DNA of 64,000 nucleotides from Pseudoalteromonas ulvae UL12 (GCF_014925405.1 NZ_AQHJ01000029.1:1-64000), one strand, 5' to 3'; positions 17,739 through 27,640 are shown, counted from the stretch's first letter. The notes: a model not told the origin generated them from the letters alone. Translations and numbers: made by a program.

Positions 17739-18233
17739 ATGAAATATCTAATAGCGTTATTGTTGTTATTACCAACAATGAGCTTTGCTCAAAAACAATT
17801 AAATAAATGTGTAAGCCCAACAGGGGAAATACGATACACCACTCGCAGTTGTACTGCAGGTGAGCGCCAAATGGAAGTGGATCAGCAGCAATCTTTATTA
17901 CAGTTCGCGCGCCGAGCAAAGTCTGTTGTTGAAGAAGTTAAAGATCCAATCGACAATCGTGACTTAACCTTCTTTTTAACTCAAAATTTCCCAGACTCGG
18001 ATTGGCCTGAGAATGTGGAGCGCAGTTTTTTAGAAGGTAATGAGGCCGTTGTCGTGATGGACAGCTTTCGTTTACATAAATTGGAAGCGGTTTGTCATGC
18101 AACTATGGATTGGATCAATAATTACCCGCATCCACTATTTGATTTAAAAGCGATGCGTATTGAATTTAATACCGGAGAAACCTTTGCAGCTCGTTACGTC
18201 ATTGTTGATGAATGTGATTTTGAACTGAGATAA
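17739..18233 (+). CDS. Exported DUF4124-like hypothetical protein
   Basis: From ATG 17739 the product is 164 residues, with the signal peptide MKYLIALLLLLPTMSFAQ. The frame extends to 17673, but the upstream 22 residues are not export-like. The mature start LNKCVSPTGEIRYTTRSC matches the DUF4124 pattern, in which a cysteine pair encloses a (D/E)I.Y segment. The rest (WPENVERSF, HATMDWINNYP, VIVDECDF) is not recognised. It probably acts in the periplasm. It is monocistronic and ends at a bidirectional terminator. Confidence 0.7.
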   Translation: MKYLIALLLLLPTMSFAQKQLNKCVSPTGEIRYTTRSCTAGERQMEVDQQQSLLQFARRAKSVVEEVKDPIDNRDLTFFLTQNFPDSDWPENVERSFLEGNEAVVVMDSFRLHKLEAVCHATMDWINNYPHPLFDLKAMRIEFNTGETFAARYVIVDECDFELR

Positions 18234-18250
18234 GGCCTCTGGATATTTAA

Positions 18251-18288
18251 GACACAAAAAAGCACACATCAGTGTGCTTTTTTGTGTC
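18251..18288. terminator. Long symmetric bidirectional terminator
   Basis: A perfect 17-bp stem (GACACAAAAAAGCACAC with its complement) around ATCA. A-runs and T-runs on both sides serve the convergent genes ending at 18233 and 18340. Confidence 0.9.
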
Positions 18289-18339
18289 TTCTGGTTTTAT
18301 CAATCTTTCAACGAGCCACTGTAATTCAATTTACTTCAA

Positions 18340-18975
18340 TTAAAGAGCTTGCGTATCTTTGATCATTTGTTGTGCAGCACTGAGAAGGACATCGTTGCTT
18401 AAACGTACTTTGTAATTAGGGTTAGTATATTGAAAGTGCACCATGGCACGTGTGTCGATTAAAAAGACTGCAGGCACAGGCAAGGCGACTTGAGTCTTCC
18501 CATCGATCCCGACAAAATTGACGCCAAGTTTATCTCGGTATATTTGCGCTGTTTTATCTTCTAGATAAAAAGCCAATCCCATTTTTTGACTAAAACTTAA
18601 GTCAATATCAGACAGTAATTGATAGCCTGCACCGAGCTTGCTGGTTTTTAAAACAGAGGGTTTTTCTGGCGAAATAGCAACGACTTGTAGCCCTAGCGCT
18701 TCAAGTTTACTGGTTATTTGCTGTAACCCCATTAATTGGCGACTGCAAAATGGACACCAACCACCGCGATACACAACCAGCACAGTTGGCTTTTTAGCGA
18801 AAAGGGAATCAGTAGAAAGCGCTTTGCCTTGCGGATTGAGTACCTGACTATTTGGTACTGTTAAACCCGGTAGCAGCGGACTGACTTGCTCTGCTGAGGC
18901 TTTAATATTAAACGCTTCAGCACTGAGGGTCAGAGGGCTAATAAACATCAAAATAGCTAAATAAATATATTTCAT
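18340..18975 (-). CDS. Exported peroxiredoxin-like (AhpC/TSA) protein
   Basis: From ATG 18975 the product is 211 residues with a signal peptide (MKYIYLAILMFISPLTLSAEA). The thioredoxin-fold domain has the strand VLVVYRGGWCPFCSRQL. The CPFC pair stands where peroxiredoxins have a single peroxidatic Cys, a feature of PRX-like2/AhpC-TSA thiol reductases. The later PAVFLIDT strand carries the cis-proline. It probably handles periplasmic thiol or peroxide chemistry. The frame extends to 19107, but ATG 18975 gives the proper signal sequence. It is divergent from the dUTPase-like gene, with about 110 bp between the starts. Its redox partner is unknown. Confidence 0.85.
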   Translation of the reverse strand: MKYIYLAILMFISPLTLSAEAFNIKASAEQVSPLLPGLTVPNSQVLNPQGKALSTDSLFAKKPTVLVVYRGGWCPFCSRQLMGLQQITSKLEALGLQVVAISPEKPSVLKTSKLGAGYQLLSDIDLSFSQKMGLAFYLEDKTAQIYRDKLGVNFVGIDGKTQVALPVPAVFLIDTRAMVHFQYTNPNYKVRLSNDVLLSAAQQMIKDTQAL

Positions 18976-19088
18976 AATAGGTCTTATTTGTGAGTGTGGT
19001 GAATAAGAACGGAGTTTATGTAAAAAAATTTCACGTACTCTGACTTTCGAGTATGATGAGCCTTTCAGTTTCAAAATAGAGAATAGCG

Positions 19089-19709
19089 ATGTCTGCAGAT
19101 ATTTCAAAATTAGCGACCATGCTTGAAATGCAAAATGCGATGAACACTAAAATTCATCCGCAGTGGTTCGAGCAGGGCTTTGAATGGTATCGAGCAATTT
19201 GGGTTGAATGTGCCGAAATGCTTGATCACTATGGTTGGAAATGGTGGAAAAAACAAACCCCCGATACCGATCAAGTCATCTTAGAGTTAGTGGACATCTT
19301 TCATTTTGGCATTGCGATGCGTATTGATGGTCAAACAAGTTATCACACTTTAGCAGAGCAACTCTTTGCTGATATTTCCCAACCGGTTGTTGCCGATGAT
19401 TTTAAGCAAACATTAGAGTTATTAGCGGGCGCTGCTGTTATGGAAAAACGTTTTGATGCGGCCGCTTTTGCGGGTTGTATGCAACAAATTGGCATGAGTT
19501 TAGATGACTTATACCGAGGTTATGTGGGTAAGAATACGCTTAACTTTTTTCGTCAAGACCATGGCTATAAAGATGGTAGCTACATCAAGGTATGGAATGG
19601 CCAAGAAGATAACGAGCATTTAGTTGAAGTGGTGAAATCTCTTGATACTTCACACCCTGAGTTTGCAAAGCAAGTCTATCAGGGTTTAGAAGCCCGCTAT
19701 CCAGCTTAA
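19089..19709 (+). CDS. Dimeric dUTP diphosphatase (all-alpha NTP-PPase family)
   Basis: The 206-residue cytoplasmic protein matches the dimeric dUTPase type, which hydrolyses dUTP (and dUDP) to dUMP. The metal-binding helices are visible as WVECAEMLDHYGWKWW (ExxE type) and ILELVDIFHF (ExxD), the pattern shared with Leishmania/Campylobacter dUTPase and with phage enzymes. A later segment (YVGKNTLNFFRQDHGYKDGSYIKVW) is the conserved substrate-binding loop with N..R..hGY.dG. GAGAA precedes ATG 19089. The gene is monocistronic and ends at a bidirectional terminator shared with tex. Confidence 0.88.
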   Translation: MSADISKLATMLEMQNAMNTKIHPQWFEQGFEWYRAIWVECAEMLDHYGWKWWKKQTPDTDQVILELVDIFHFGIAMRIDGQTSYHTLAEQLFADISQPVVADDFKQTLELLAGAAVMEKRFDAAAFAGCMQQIGMSLDDLYRGYVGKNTLNFFRQDHGYKDGSYIKVWNGQEDNEHLVEVVKSLDTSHPEFAKQVYQGLEARYPA

Positions 19710-19730
19710 TTGTAAAGGTTTAAGCGAATA

Positions 19731-19756
19731 AAAAAGGCTCTGAAAAGAGCCTTTTT
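19731..19756. terminator. Bidirectional terminator between the dUTPase gene and tex
   Basis: AAAAAGGCTC and GAGCCTTTTT enclose TGAAAA. The stem continues into A/T runs on both sides, so it works for either strand. Confidence 0.9.
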
Positions 19757-19775
19757 AACATCTAACTTTTAGCGC

Positions 19776-22097
19776 TTATTTTTTAGTTTTTGCTTTGGCA
19801 AAGGCATCGGCAAAGGCATTACCAAACGCTGGGTTTGGCATCTCTTTTTTCGCTCTGGCAGGTTTACTGGCTGCATGATGCCCAGACTTTTTCGCTGGCG
19901 CAGATTGTCCCTTACTCTGCGGCGCAGGTAAGTCATCATTTAAACGCATCGTAAAGCTAATGCGATTACGAGATGCATCGACTTCAAGCACTTTGACTTT
20001 GACAATATCACCGGCTTTGACCACTTCACGTGGATCGGAAATAAACTTGTTGGTAATGGCCGATATGTGCACTAAACCATCTTGATGAACACCGACATCA
20101 ACAAACGCACCAAAGTTAGCGACGTTTGATACGACACCCTCTAAGATCATGCCTGGTTTTAAATCGGATACTTTTTCCACGCCTTCTTTAAATGAGGCTG
20201 TTTTGAATTCAGGGCGAGGATCGCGCCCTGGTTTGTCGAGTTCACCAATAATATCGGTAATGGTAGGCACACCAAACTCTTCAGAGGTGAAGTCACCTGG
20301 ATTCAGCGCTTTTAATACCTCACTGTTACCAATTAAAGCAGCCACTTCAACTTGGCTTGATTGAGCCATCTTTTTGACCACTGAGTAAGCTTCAGGATGC
20401 ACAGCAGATGCATCTAGCGGATCTTTACCTTGATTGATACGCAAGAAACCAGCGGCTTGTTCAAAGGCTTTAGGACCTAAACGCTCTACTTTTTTGAGTT
20501 CGGTTCTGCTATTGAATTCACCATGCTCATCACGAAAGCGAACAATGTTTTGCGCTAAGGTTTTATTTAAACCTGACACACGGGTCAGTAATGGCACTGA
20601 GGCCATGTTGACGTTGACACCTACAGCGTTTACACAGTCTTCAACAACAGCAACTAAGCTTTGACCCAACTGGCTCTGTGACACATCGTGCTGATATTGG
20701 CCCACACCAATCGACTTAGGCTCAATTTTAACGAGTTCAGCAAGAGGATCTTGTAAGCGACGAGCAATGGAGACCGCCCCACGCAACGATACATCTAAAT
20801 CAGGAAACTCGTTTGCTGCAAATTCAGAGGCTGAATATACTGACGCTCCGGCTTCGCTGACGACGATTTTATTGAGCTTTAAATCGGACTCAGCTTTGAT
20901 GAGTTCAGCTACGAGTTTATCGGTTTCTCGAGAGCCAGTGCCGTTGCCAATCGCGACTAATTCAACCTTATGCTGACGGCAAATTTGTGCCAGTGTTCGT
21001 AATGACTTTTCCCAGTGATTTTGCGGTGCATGAGGGAAAATAGTGTTGGTAGCAAGTAATTTACCTGTTTGATCAACCACTGCAACTTTCACACCTGTAC
21101 GTAAGCCAGGATCGAGTCCTAAGGTGGTTTTAGCACCGGCAGGTGCAGCCATCAGCAGGTCTTTTAAGTTTTTTGCAAATACATCAATCGCAGCCGTTTC
21201 TGCTTTTTCGCGCATGCTGGCTAAAAACTCATTTTCTAAATGCAGTTTTAGTTTAACTTTCCATGTCCATTGCACGACGGTCAGTAACCATGCACTGTTT
21301 GCGTTATTTTGAGTGTCGAGCTTAAAGTGTTGAGCAATCATGTTGCTGCATACTTCGTGCGGAGACTCAGACTGAGGATCAGGGTTGAGTTCTAAATTAA
21401 TAAAACCTTCGTTACGGGCACGTAACATGGCCAATGCTCGGTGAGAAGGCACTTTACTAAGCAACTCGCTATGAGCAAAATAATCTTGATATTTAGAGGC
21501 TTCTTTTTCTTTACCTGCGATCAATTTGCTTTCAATAAATGCATGTTGTTTTAAGTGGGCGCGTAGTTTGGCAAGTAACTTGGCATCTTCAGCAAAGCGT
21601 TCCATTAAAATGAACTTAGCGCCATCAAGAGCTGCTTTTTCATCAGCAATACCAGCTTGAGTGTTGATGAAATCTCGAGCGGTCACATTAGGGTCAAGAT
21701 CGTTGTTGCTGTAGAGCGTTTCAGCAAGTGGTGCTAACCCTGCTTCAATGGCTATTTGACCTTTAGTGCGGCGTTTTGGTTTATAAGGTAAATATAAGTC
21801 TTCTAATTCTGTTTTACTTTGCGCGCTTTGAATATCACTGGCTAAAGCATCGCTGAGCTTGCCTTGTTCGTTAATGGTATTGAGTATGAACTCTCTGCGT
21901 TCATTTAATTCTCTCAAATAACCTAAGCGTTGCTCTAATAAACGCAGTTGTGTGTCATCTAAGCCGCCGGTTACTTCTTTACGGTATCGAGCGATGAATG
22001 GCACCGTTGCACCTTCATCGAGTAATTTGGTGGCGGCAACGACTTGTTGTTGAGATGCGTTTAATTCGTGTGCTAGCTGCTGTGAGATTGTGGTCAT
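19776..22097 (-). CDS. tex: Transcription accessory protein Tex (S1 RNA-binding)
   Basis: Tex is a nucleic acid-binding cytoplasmic protein linked to transcription and stress survival. The 773-residue product has the full layout: helical N-terminal domains ([18 protein letters not shown]), a YqgF/RNase H-like domain ([29 protein letters not shown]), helix-hairpin-helix repeats ([20 protein letters not shown]), and an S1 domain at about 655-725 ([19 protein letters not shown]). A basic, alanine-rich tail follows. AGGTTC lies upstream of ATG 22097. It is monocistronic and divergent from greB, 100 bp away, a common gammaproteobacterial arrangement. Confidence 0.97.
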   Translation of the reverse strand: MTTISQQLAHELNASQQQVVAATKLLDEGATVPFIARYRKEVTGGLDDTQLRLLEQRLGYLRELNERREFILNTINEQGKLSDALASDIQSAQSKTELEDLYLPYKPKRRTKGQIAIEAGLAPLAETLYSNNDLDPNVTARDFINTQAGIADEKAALDGAKFILMERFAEDAKLLAKLRAHLKQHAFIESKLIAGKEKEASKYQDYFAHSELLSKVPSHRALAMLRARNEGFINLELNPDPQSESPHEVCSNMIAQHFKLDTQNNANSAWLLTVVQWTWKVKLKLHLENEFLASMREKAETAAIDVFAKNLKDLLMAAPAGAKTTLGLDPGLRTGVKVAVVDQTGKLLATNTIFPHAPQNHWEKSLRTLAQICRQHKVELVAIGNGTGSRETDKLVAELIKAESDLKLNKIVVSEAGASVYSASEFAANEFPDLDVSLRGAVSIARRLQDPLAELVKIEPKSIGVGQYQHDVSQSQLGQSLVAVVEDCVNAVGVNVNMASVPLLTRVSGLNKTLAQNIVRFRDEHGEFNSRTELKKVERLGPKAFEQAAGFLRINQGKDPLDASAVHPEAYSVVKKMAQSSQVEVAALIGNSEVLKALNPGDFTSEEFGVPTITDIIGELDKPGRDPRPEFKTASFKEGVEKVSDLKPGMILEGVVSNVANFGAFVDVGVHQDGLVHISAITNKFISDPREVVKAGDIVKVKVLEVDASRNRISFTMRLNDDLPAPQSKGQSAPAKKSGHHAASKPARAKKEMPNPAFGNAFADAFAKAKTKK

Positions 22098-22197
22098 TCA
22101 TGAACCTTTTTTCAGTTTTCACTTGTTTCTTAAATCAATCAGATGAATTATTAGCACCAATTGATTGTAACTAATGGCCTGATTGTCTCTATTCACT

Positions 22198-22671
22198 ATG
22201 AAGAAGTCCAATTATATCACACGAGAAGGCTATGATTGCCTTGAAAGAGAGCTGCGCTATTTGTGGAAAGAAGAGCGGCCACGGATCACTAAATCAGTGT
22301 CTGAAGCAGCAGCTTTAGGCGATCGTTCAGAAAATGCAGAATACATTTATGGTAAACGACGCTTGCGAGAAATCGACCGTCGCGTTCGTTTTCTAAATAA
22401 ACGACTTGAAGAATTACAGGTTGTATATCCGTCACCTCAGCAAGAAGGAAAAGCGTATTTTGGTGCTTTTGTCACCGTTGAGAAAGATGCTGAAGAGGAG
22501 ATTGAATATCAATTAGTTGGGCCTGATGAATTCGACTTGCGCCAAGGAAAATTAAGTATCGATTCGCCGTTTGCACGAGCGATTTTAGGTAAAAAAGTCG
22601 ATGATGAATTTGAATTTAGTTCTGCTGCAGGCGTATCTGAATATTACATAGTGGCAATTCGTTATAAATAA
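22198..22671 (+). CDS. greB: Transcription elongation factor GreB
   Basis: GreB inserts its coiled coil into the secondary channel of backtracked RNA polymerase and stimulates transcript cleavage. From ATG 22198 the product is 157 residues, matching E. coli GreB. The coiled-coil tip holds GDRSENAEY with the acidic pair needed for cleavage, then RLREIDRRVRFL. The C-terminal FKBP-like domain has SPQQEGKAYFGAFV and ISIDSPFARAILGK. The frame also allows a TTG start at 22183, adding five residues, but ATG gives the family N-terminus. No clear ribosome binding site precedes it. It lies between tex (divergent) and ompR (120 bp downstream). Confidence 0.96.
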   Translation: MKKSNYITREGYDCLERELRYLWKEERPRITKSVSEAAALGDRSENAEYIYGKRRLREIDRRVRFLNKRLEELQVVYPSPQQEGKAYFGAFVTVEKDAEEEIEYQLVGPDEFDLRQGKLSIDSPFARAILGKKVDDEFEFSSAAGVSEYYIVAIRYK

Positions 22672-22790
22672 TCAGTACTTAAATAAGCGTAGGTTGAAAC
22701 TTTGTGTAACAATCTTATCGCGAAAACACTTTCTTAATTTGTGCTATTTCTTTTATATTAAAATCATAACTTGAATAAGAATAAATAATT

Positions 22791-23516
22791 ATGACTATGG
22801 GACATGAAACTACCAAAATTTTAGTTGTTGATGATGACATGCGTCTTCGCAGTCTATTAGAGCGCTATTTGGTTGAACAGGGATACATTGTTCGCTCAGC
22901 CGCTAATTCTGAACAGATGGATCGTTTGTTAGAGCGTGAGAATTTTCATTTGTTGGTCTTAGATTTAATGTTACCAGGGGAAGATGGCTTATCTATTTGT
23001 CGTCGCTTGAGACAAAAAGAGAATGACATTCCTATTGTGATGCTTACTGCAAAAGGTGATGAAGTCGATCGTATCATTGGCTTAGAGCTTGGTGCAGATG
23101 ATTATATTCCAAAGCCGTTTAACCCTCGTGAATTACTCGCACGCATTAAAGCGATATTAAGACGTCGTTCTAAAGATGTGCCAGGAGCACCAACCGCAGA
23201 AGAAAACTTGATTACGTTTGGTGAGTTTACTTTAAATCTAGCGACCCGAGAAATGGGCAAAGGGGATGAAGTGATTTCGCTGACCAGTGGTGAGTTTGCG
23301 GTTCTAAAAGCCTTAGTAACACACCCAAGAGAGCCATTGAGTCGCGATAAGTTGATGAATTTGGCCCGAGGTCGCGATTACAGTGCACTTGAGCGCAGTA
23401 TTGATGTGCAAGTATCGCGTTTGCGTCGAATGGTTGAGGTCGACCCTGCAAGCCCTCGATATATTCAAACCGTTTGGGGTTTAGGTTACGTATTTGTGCC
23501 TGACGGTGATAAATAA
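22791..23516 (+). CDS. ompR: Response regulator OmpR
   Basis: OmpR is the DNA-binding partner of EnvZ and controls porin and osmolarity responses. The 241-residue product has a receiver domain with the acidic pocket (VVDDD) and phospho-acceptor Asp58 (LVLDLMLPGEDG), a lysine in PKPFNP, and a C-terminal winged-helix domain (LTSGEFAVLKALVTHPREPLSRDKL, then IDVQVSRLRRM). ATG 22791 and ATG 22797 are both possible starts. A hairpin with a T-run lies between ompR and envZ, so the two genes may be transcribed at unequal levels. Confidence 0.96.
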   Translation: MTMGHETTKILVVDDDMRLRSLLERYLVEQGYIVRSAANSEQMDRLLERENFHLLVLDLMLPGEDGLSICRRLRQKENDIPIVMLTAKGDEVDRIIGLELGADDYIPKPFNPRELLARIKAILRRRSKDVPGAPTAEENLITFGEFTLNLATREMGKGDEVISLTSGEFAVLKALVTHPREPLSRDKLMNLARGRDYSALERSIDVQVSRLRRMVEVDPASPRYIQTVWGLGYVFVPDGDK

Positions 23517-23532
23517 CTCTGATTTTATTGAT

Positions 23533-23558
23533 AAAGGTGAACTAAGGTTCACCTTTTT
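23533..23558 (+). terminator. Terminator-like hairpin between ompR and envZ
   Basis: AAAGGTGAAC and GTTCACCTTT form a perfect 10-bp stem around TAAG, with five T in all. It lies 17 bp past the ompR stop and 35 bp before the envZ start. It could lower envZ expression relative to ompR. Confidence 0.75.
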
Positions 23559-23592
23559 GCGTTCTACCACTTAATTTTTTAGTGATGATTCT

Positions 23593-24894
23593 ATGCGAAT
23601 ATTTCCACGTAGTGCATTTGGGCAAACTGTTTTTTTAGTCGGCGCTTTACTGCTGATTAATCAGATTGTGTCTTACATATCAGTGACGTTTTATGTGGTC
23701 AAACCAACCATAGAGCAAGTTAATTTGATGCTCGCAAAGCAAGTTAAAACGGTGTTCATTGGAGTTGAAGATGGCGTTGAAGTTTCTGCGGATATTTCGC
23801 AAAAATTTTATGAGGCCACAGGTGTAGAAGTGCTCAGTGAGTACGATGCGATGCAGCAAGGGTTGGAGTTTGCATCAGAATACCCAATGTTGTCACGTAT
23901 TATGACCGAGCAACTCGGTGGACAGTCGCATGTTCGTATTAGTCAATCAGATACATTGGTTTATTGGGTTGAGCCACCCCAAATGCCCGGTTATTGGGTG
24001 CGGGTGCCACTGATGGGATTTAAAGAAACTAATCTTGAGTTTTTGTCTTTTTATTTGGCGTGTATTGGTGTGCTCAGTGTGTTGGGTGGGTGGTTATTTG
24101 CAACCCACCTTAATCGGCCTTTGAAAGAGCTCCAGCAAGCTGCAATGAAAGTCGCTGTGGGGGATTTTTCTTCACAAGTAAAAGAACAAGGCTCAACAGA
24201 AGTCATTGAAGTAACAAAAGCCTTTAATCAAATGTCCCGAGGGATTGCAGCACTTGAAGAAGATCGACGCTTATTAATGGCGGGTGTGTCCCATGACTTA
24301 CGAACGCCGCTAACCCGAATCCGTTTGGCGACAGAAATGATGGCTGAAAATGAAGATTATCTTCGTGATGGGATCATTGCAGATATCGAAGATATGAATG
24401 CGATTATTGATCAGTTTATTGAGTATTTGCGCCATCATAAGCTGGCTGACTTACAATCAGAGGATCTCAATGCGTTGGTAGCAGAAGTTATTAGCTCAGG
24501 GCAACAGCATCACCGAACGATCACTTCGGACCTCAATGACAGCATTGCGAATGTGCCGTTGAGTCATGTGGCCATTAAGCGTGTTATCACCAATATGATT
24601 GAAAATGCGTTGCGTTATTCTGATGGTGATATTCATGTTGTGACAGGGATTGAAAAAAACAAAAAATATGCGTTTGTCGCAGTGCAAGATAAAGGGCCTG
24701 GGATCCCAGAGAATGAGTTAGAGCGGGTTTTTCAGCCTTTCACACAAGGTGATTTAGCCCGAGGTAGTGAAGGCAGTGGTTTAGGCCTGGCAATCATTAA
24801 GCGGATTGTCGATATGCATCAGGGAAAAGTTACACTTAGAAACTTGCCAGAAGGTGGGTTAGAAGCAAAGGTGAGTTTTTTGTTTAAGCACTAA
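23593..24894 (+). CDS. envZ: Osmosensor histidine kinase EnvZ
   Basis: EnvZ is the inner-membrane kinase/phosphatase for OmpR. The 433-residue product has two membrane segments (about residues 10-33 and 148-170) around a short periplasmic domain, a HAMP linker, a HisKA domain with the H-box [11 protein letters not shown] (His234), and an ATPase domain with N, G1 and G2 boxes ([30 protein letters not shown]). It is complete. It follows ompR by 76 bp with a terminator-like hairpin in the gap. ATG 23593 has a weak AGTGATG ribosome binding site. It ends at a terminator shared with the convergent pckA. Confidence 0.96.
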   Translation: MRIFPRSAFGQTVFLVGALLLINQIVSYISVTFYVVKPTIEQVNLMLAKQVKTVFIGVEDGVEVSADISQKFYEATGVEVLSEYDAMQQGLEFASEYPMLSRIMTEQLGGQSHVRISQSDTLVYWVEPPQMPGYWVRVPLMGFKETNLEFLSFYLACIGVLSVLGGWLFATHLNRPLKELQQAAMKVAVGDFSSQVKEQGSTEVIEVTKAFNQMSRGIAALEEDRRLLMAGVSHDLRTPLTRIRLATEMMAENEDYLRDGIIADIEDMNAIIDQFIEYLRHHKLADLQSEDLNALVAEVISSGQQHHRTITSDLNDSIANVPLSHVAIKRVITNMIENALRYSDGDIHVVTGIEKNKKYAFVAVQDKGPGIPENELERVFQPFTQGDLARGSEGSGLGLAIIKRIVDMHQGKVTLRNLPEGGLEAKVSFLFKH

Positions 24895-24934
24895 GTGATG
24901 TTTTTTATCAGGTCGAACAGAGTTTAATTGGATC

Positions 24935-24961
24935 AAAAAAGCCCGTATTTTACGGGCTTTT
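24935..24961. terminator. Bidirectional terminator between envZ and pckA
   Basis: AAAAAAGCCCGTA and TACGGGCTTTT pair around TTT. It is flanked by A and T runs and sits between the convergent envZ and pckA stops. Confidence 0.92.
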
Positions 24962-24982
24962 GGTATTTAGGCTAAAGTGAGA

Positions 24983-26524
24983 TTACTCAGCTTTAGGGCC
25001 TGCTTGTTTGATTGCATCTGATACATCGTATTGTGCGAAGTTTTCAGAGAAATCAGTTGCAAGCTTTTGTGCGTACTCAACGTATTTCGCCGGTTCTGCC
25101 CAAGTATTAACTGGGTTAAGAAGCTGGCTATCAACGCCTTCAACAGCAACAGGCACATCTAAGTTTAAGATGTCGATATGTTGTGTTTCAACACCGTTTA
25201 AGCTACCTGAAACGATTGCTTCAATCACTGCACGAGTTGTTGGGATATCAAAACGCTTACCAGTACCGTAAGGACCACCAGTCCAGCCAGTATTTACTAG
25301 GTAAACTTTTGCACCGAACTCACGAACACGCTTCATTAATAATTCTGCGTAAACGCCTGCAGGACGTGGGAAGAATGGCGCGCCAAAACAAGTAGAGAAT
25401 GTTGACTCGATGTCAGACGTTGAACCGATTTCAGTTGAACCTACTTTTGCTGTGTAACCACTTAAGAAGTGATAAGCCGCAGCTTCTTCAGAAAGTACAG
25501 ACACTGGAGGTAATACACCGCTTACATCACAAGTTAAAAACACAACAGCTTTTGGCTCGCCGGCGCGGTTTTCAACTTTACGTTTTTCTACGTGCTCAAG
25601 GGGATAAGCTGCACGCGTGTTTTGAGTCAGGCTAGTATCATTGAAATCAGGTACACGGTTTTCATCTAATACGACGTTTTCTAAGATAGTGCCGAACTTA
25701 ATTGCGTTCCAGATAACTGGCTCGTTCTTTTGAGAAAGGTCGATACATTTAGCGTAACAACCACCTTCGATATTAAAGACGCTACCAGGTGCCCAGCCGT
25801 GCTCGTCATCACCGATAAGGAAGCGAGTAGGATCAGCAGATAAAGTTGTTTTACCCGTACCAGACAAACCAAAGAACAATGCAGTGTCGCCAGCTTCGCC
25901 AACGTTTGCACTACAGTGCATAGGTAATACACCTTTAGCTGGAAGAAGGAAGTTTTGTACAGAGAACATCGACTTCTTCATTTCGCCTGCGTAATGCATG
26001 CCCGCTAATAATACTTTGCGTTGTGCAAAGTTGATGATGACTGTGCCGTCACTGTTGGTGCCATCACGCTCTGGGTCACAGACGAATGAAGGAACATTCA
26101 TCACTTGCCATTGTGGTAAATCAGACACATTGTATTTTTCAGGCTTGATAAACATGTTGTTTGCAAAAACATGGTGCCATGCTGTTTCAGTTGTGACAAC
26201 CACGGGTAAGTAGTGCTCAGGATCAGCACCGACTTCAAGGTGAGAGACAAAGTGGTTGTTTTCTTGTACGTGTGTTTCTACACGTGCCCATAGCGCATCA
26301 AACTTTTCAGCATCGAAAGGACGATTAACGTTGCCCCATTGAATGTCATTTTGTGTGCTTGGCTCTTGCACAATGAAACGATCTTTTGGAGAACGGCCAG
26401 TACGACGACCTGTATTTGCAACAAATGCACCATTTGCTGCTAGGGTACCTTCACCTCGGGCGATGGCGTGTTCAACTAATTCTGCAACTGTTAAATCAAC
26501 AAAACGAGTAGCGCTTGAAGTCAT
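24983..26524 (-). CDS. pckA: Phosphoenolpyruvate carboxykinase (ATP)
   Basis: PckA converts oxaloacetate and ATP to phosphoenolpyruvate and CO2, the first committed step of gluconeogenesis from TCA intermediates. The 513-residue product has the ATP-type P-loop [12 protein letters not shown], the metal site [10 protein letters not shown], the N-terminal [10 protein letters not shown] segment and the substrate loop [15 protein letters not shown] 26524 has AGG about eight bases upstream. It is transcribed alone, leftward, from a 270-bp region holding two identical ATGATACCGGTGTCAT palindromes and a CRP-like half-site, and ends at a bidirectional terminator. Confidence 0.97.
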   Translation of the reverse strand: MTSSATRFVDLTVAELVEHAIARGEGTLAANGAFVANTGRRTGRSPKDRFIVQEPSTQNDIQWGNVNRPFDAEKFDALWARVETHVQENNHFVSHLEVGADPEHYLPVVVTTETAWHHVFANNMFIKPEKYNVSDLPQWQVMNVPSFVCDPERDGTNSDGTVIINFAQRKVLLAGMHYAGEMKKSMFSVQNFLLPAKGVLPMHCSANVGEAGDTALFFGLSGTGKTTLSADPTRFLIGDDEHGWAPGSVFNIEGGCYAKCIDLSQKNEPVIWNAIKFGTILENVVLDENRVPDFNDTSLTQNTRAAYPLEHVEKRKVENRAGEPKAVVFLTCDVSGVLPPVSVLSEEAAAYHFLSGYTAKVGSTEIGSTSDIESTFSTCFGAPFFPRPAGVYAELLMKRVREFGAKVYLVNTGWTGGPYGTGKRFDIPTTRAVIEAIVSGSLNGVETQHIDILNLDVPVAVEGVDSQLLNPVNTWAEPAKYVEYAQKLATDFSENFAQYDVSDAIKQAGPKAE

Positions 26525-26662
26525 GTGTATACCTAAAATGTGAGAGATTGAACGGGTAACTCAATAAATCATGAGATTAAAAAGTCAGCTAAATAGTAAC
26601 AGAACAAGTAGGGATATACGACCGTTAAAAGTGGCTAAAAAGCCTATTTTCCCTAGATTTAA

Positions 26663-26678
26663 TGTGATTTTTTTCATG
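26663..26678. promoter_or_regulatory. Possible CRP-like site upstream of pckA
   Basis: TGTGA (26663-26667), six T, then TCATG: one perfect CRP half-site and one poor half. CRP activation of pckA is known in enterobacteria. The site overlaps the first LacI-like palindrome by three bases. The call is weak because the T-rich spacer makes chance matches common. Confidence 0.25.
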
Positions 26679-26691
26679 ATACCGGTGTCAT
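26676..26691. promoter_or_regulatory. LacI-type operator, copy 1, upstream of pckA
   Basis: ATGATACCGGTGTCAT is a near-perfect palindrome with a central ACCGGT, a form typical of LacI/GalR family operators (one mismatched pair). An identical copy lies at 26709-26724. It is about 150 bp upstream of the pckA start codon. The cognate regulator is not in this window. Confidence 0.7.
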
Positions 26692-26708
26692 TTTTTTTGC
26701 CTGAAATT

Positions 26709-26724
26709 ATGATACCGGTGTCAT
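26709..26724. promoter_or_regulatory. LacI-type operator, copy 2, upstream of pckA
   Basis: It is identical in all 16 bases to the copy at 26676-26691 and displaced by 33 bp, about three helical turns, so two bound dimers would sit on the same DNA face. It lies between the hslO terminator and pckA. Confidence 0.7.
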
Positions 26725-26734
26725 TGTTAAATAT

Positions 26735-26763
26735 AAAAAAATCGAGCTGAGCTCGATTTTTTT
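26735..26763 (-). terminator. Terminator of the hslR-hslO operon
   Basis: AAAAAAATCGAGC and GCTCGATTTTTTT pair around TGA. On the minus strand it follows the hslO stop by about 30 bp. Its A/T runs could work in either direction. Confidence 0.9.
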
Positions 26764-26791
26764 CAAAGGTGAATAAAGGGCATCTTATTGT

Positions 26792-27640
26792 CTAAAACAA
26801 ACCGCGGATTTCACTTTCATTGAATTCATAGTCTTTTAAGCAGTAATGACATGAAATAGTTACTTTGCCGTCTTTTTCGATATCTTCTAATAAAGGCTCT
26901 AATCCAACATTGATTAGAGCGGTCATGGTTTTCGTACGGCTACACGTACATTGGAATTTAATCGGCTGCGGCTCAAAGACTTCAGGGTTATCTTCGTGGT
27001 AGAGACGTGTAAGCAAGGTCATTGCATCAAGATTGAGCAATTCATCTTCTTTAATAGTATTACTAAGCGCTTCGAGATGAGTGAAGTCATCGGCTGATTT
27101 TTCTTTATTGTTGGTCACAGGTAGCGTTTGCAACAATAAACCTGAGGCTTTTAATCTATCTTGCTCAATGTCTGTGGCAATCCACATGCGTGTACTTAGC
27201 TGCTCTGATTGTTTGAAGTACCCTTCAAGGCATTCGGCTAGCGAGTCAGAAGTCAGTGGCACGACACCTTGGTAGCGCTCACCTTGCACCGGAGTGAGGG
27301 TAATGACCATGTAACCATTACCGATTAAGTTGCTGACTCCGCCCTTGGTCACTTCACCAGTGACTCGGGCAATACCACGCATGTTTTGGTTGTTGTCGCC
27401 ATTAATAACAGCGTATTTAACCGGCCCATCACCTTGTAGTTGAACCGCAATGTCTCCTTCAAACTTTAAGGTGGCAGTCAGCAAACAAGTCGACACCAAT
27501 AGCTCGCCCAGTAATTGCTTAACCGGTGCGGGATAATTATGGCCAGCCAACATTTCAGTGAACGTTTGCTCGATTTGAACAAGCTCTCCGCGAGCATCTA
27601 ATTTTTCAAATATATATCGATGAAGTAAATCGTGTTGCAT
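26792..27640 (-). CDS. hslO: Redox-regulated chaperone Hsp33
   Basis: Hsp33 is a cytoplasmic holdase switched on by oxidation of its zinc-bound cysteines. The 282-residue product has the expected length and the C-terminal switch: CTC (in FQCTCSRTK) and CHYC (in ISCHYCLKDYEF), which together bind zinc in the reduced form. The N-terminal region begins HDLLHRYIFEKLDARGELV and the core has VKYAVINGDNNQNMRGIAR. It lies 13 bp downstream of hslR, the usual hslR-hslO heat-shock pair, and ends at a strong terminator. A sigma-32 promoter was not identified. Confidence 0.96.
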   Translation of the reverse strand: MQHDLLHRYIFEKLDARGELVQIEQTFTEMLAGHNYPAPVKQLLGELLVSTCLLTATLKFEGDIAVQLQGDGPVKYAVINGDNNQNMRGIARVTGEVTKGGVSNLIGNGYMVITLTPVQGERYQGVVPLTSDSLAECLEGYFKQSEQLSTRMWIATDIEQDRLKASGLLLQTLPVTNNKEKSADDFTHLEALSNTIKEDELLNLDAMTLLTRLYHEDNPEVFEPQPIKFQCTCSRTKTMTALINVGLEPLLEDIEKDGKVTISCHYCLKDYEFNESEIRGLF

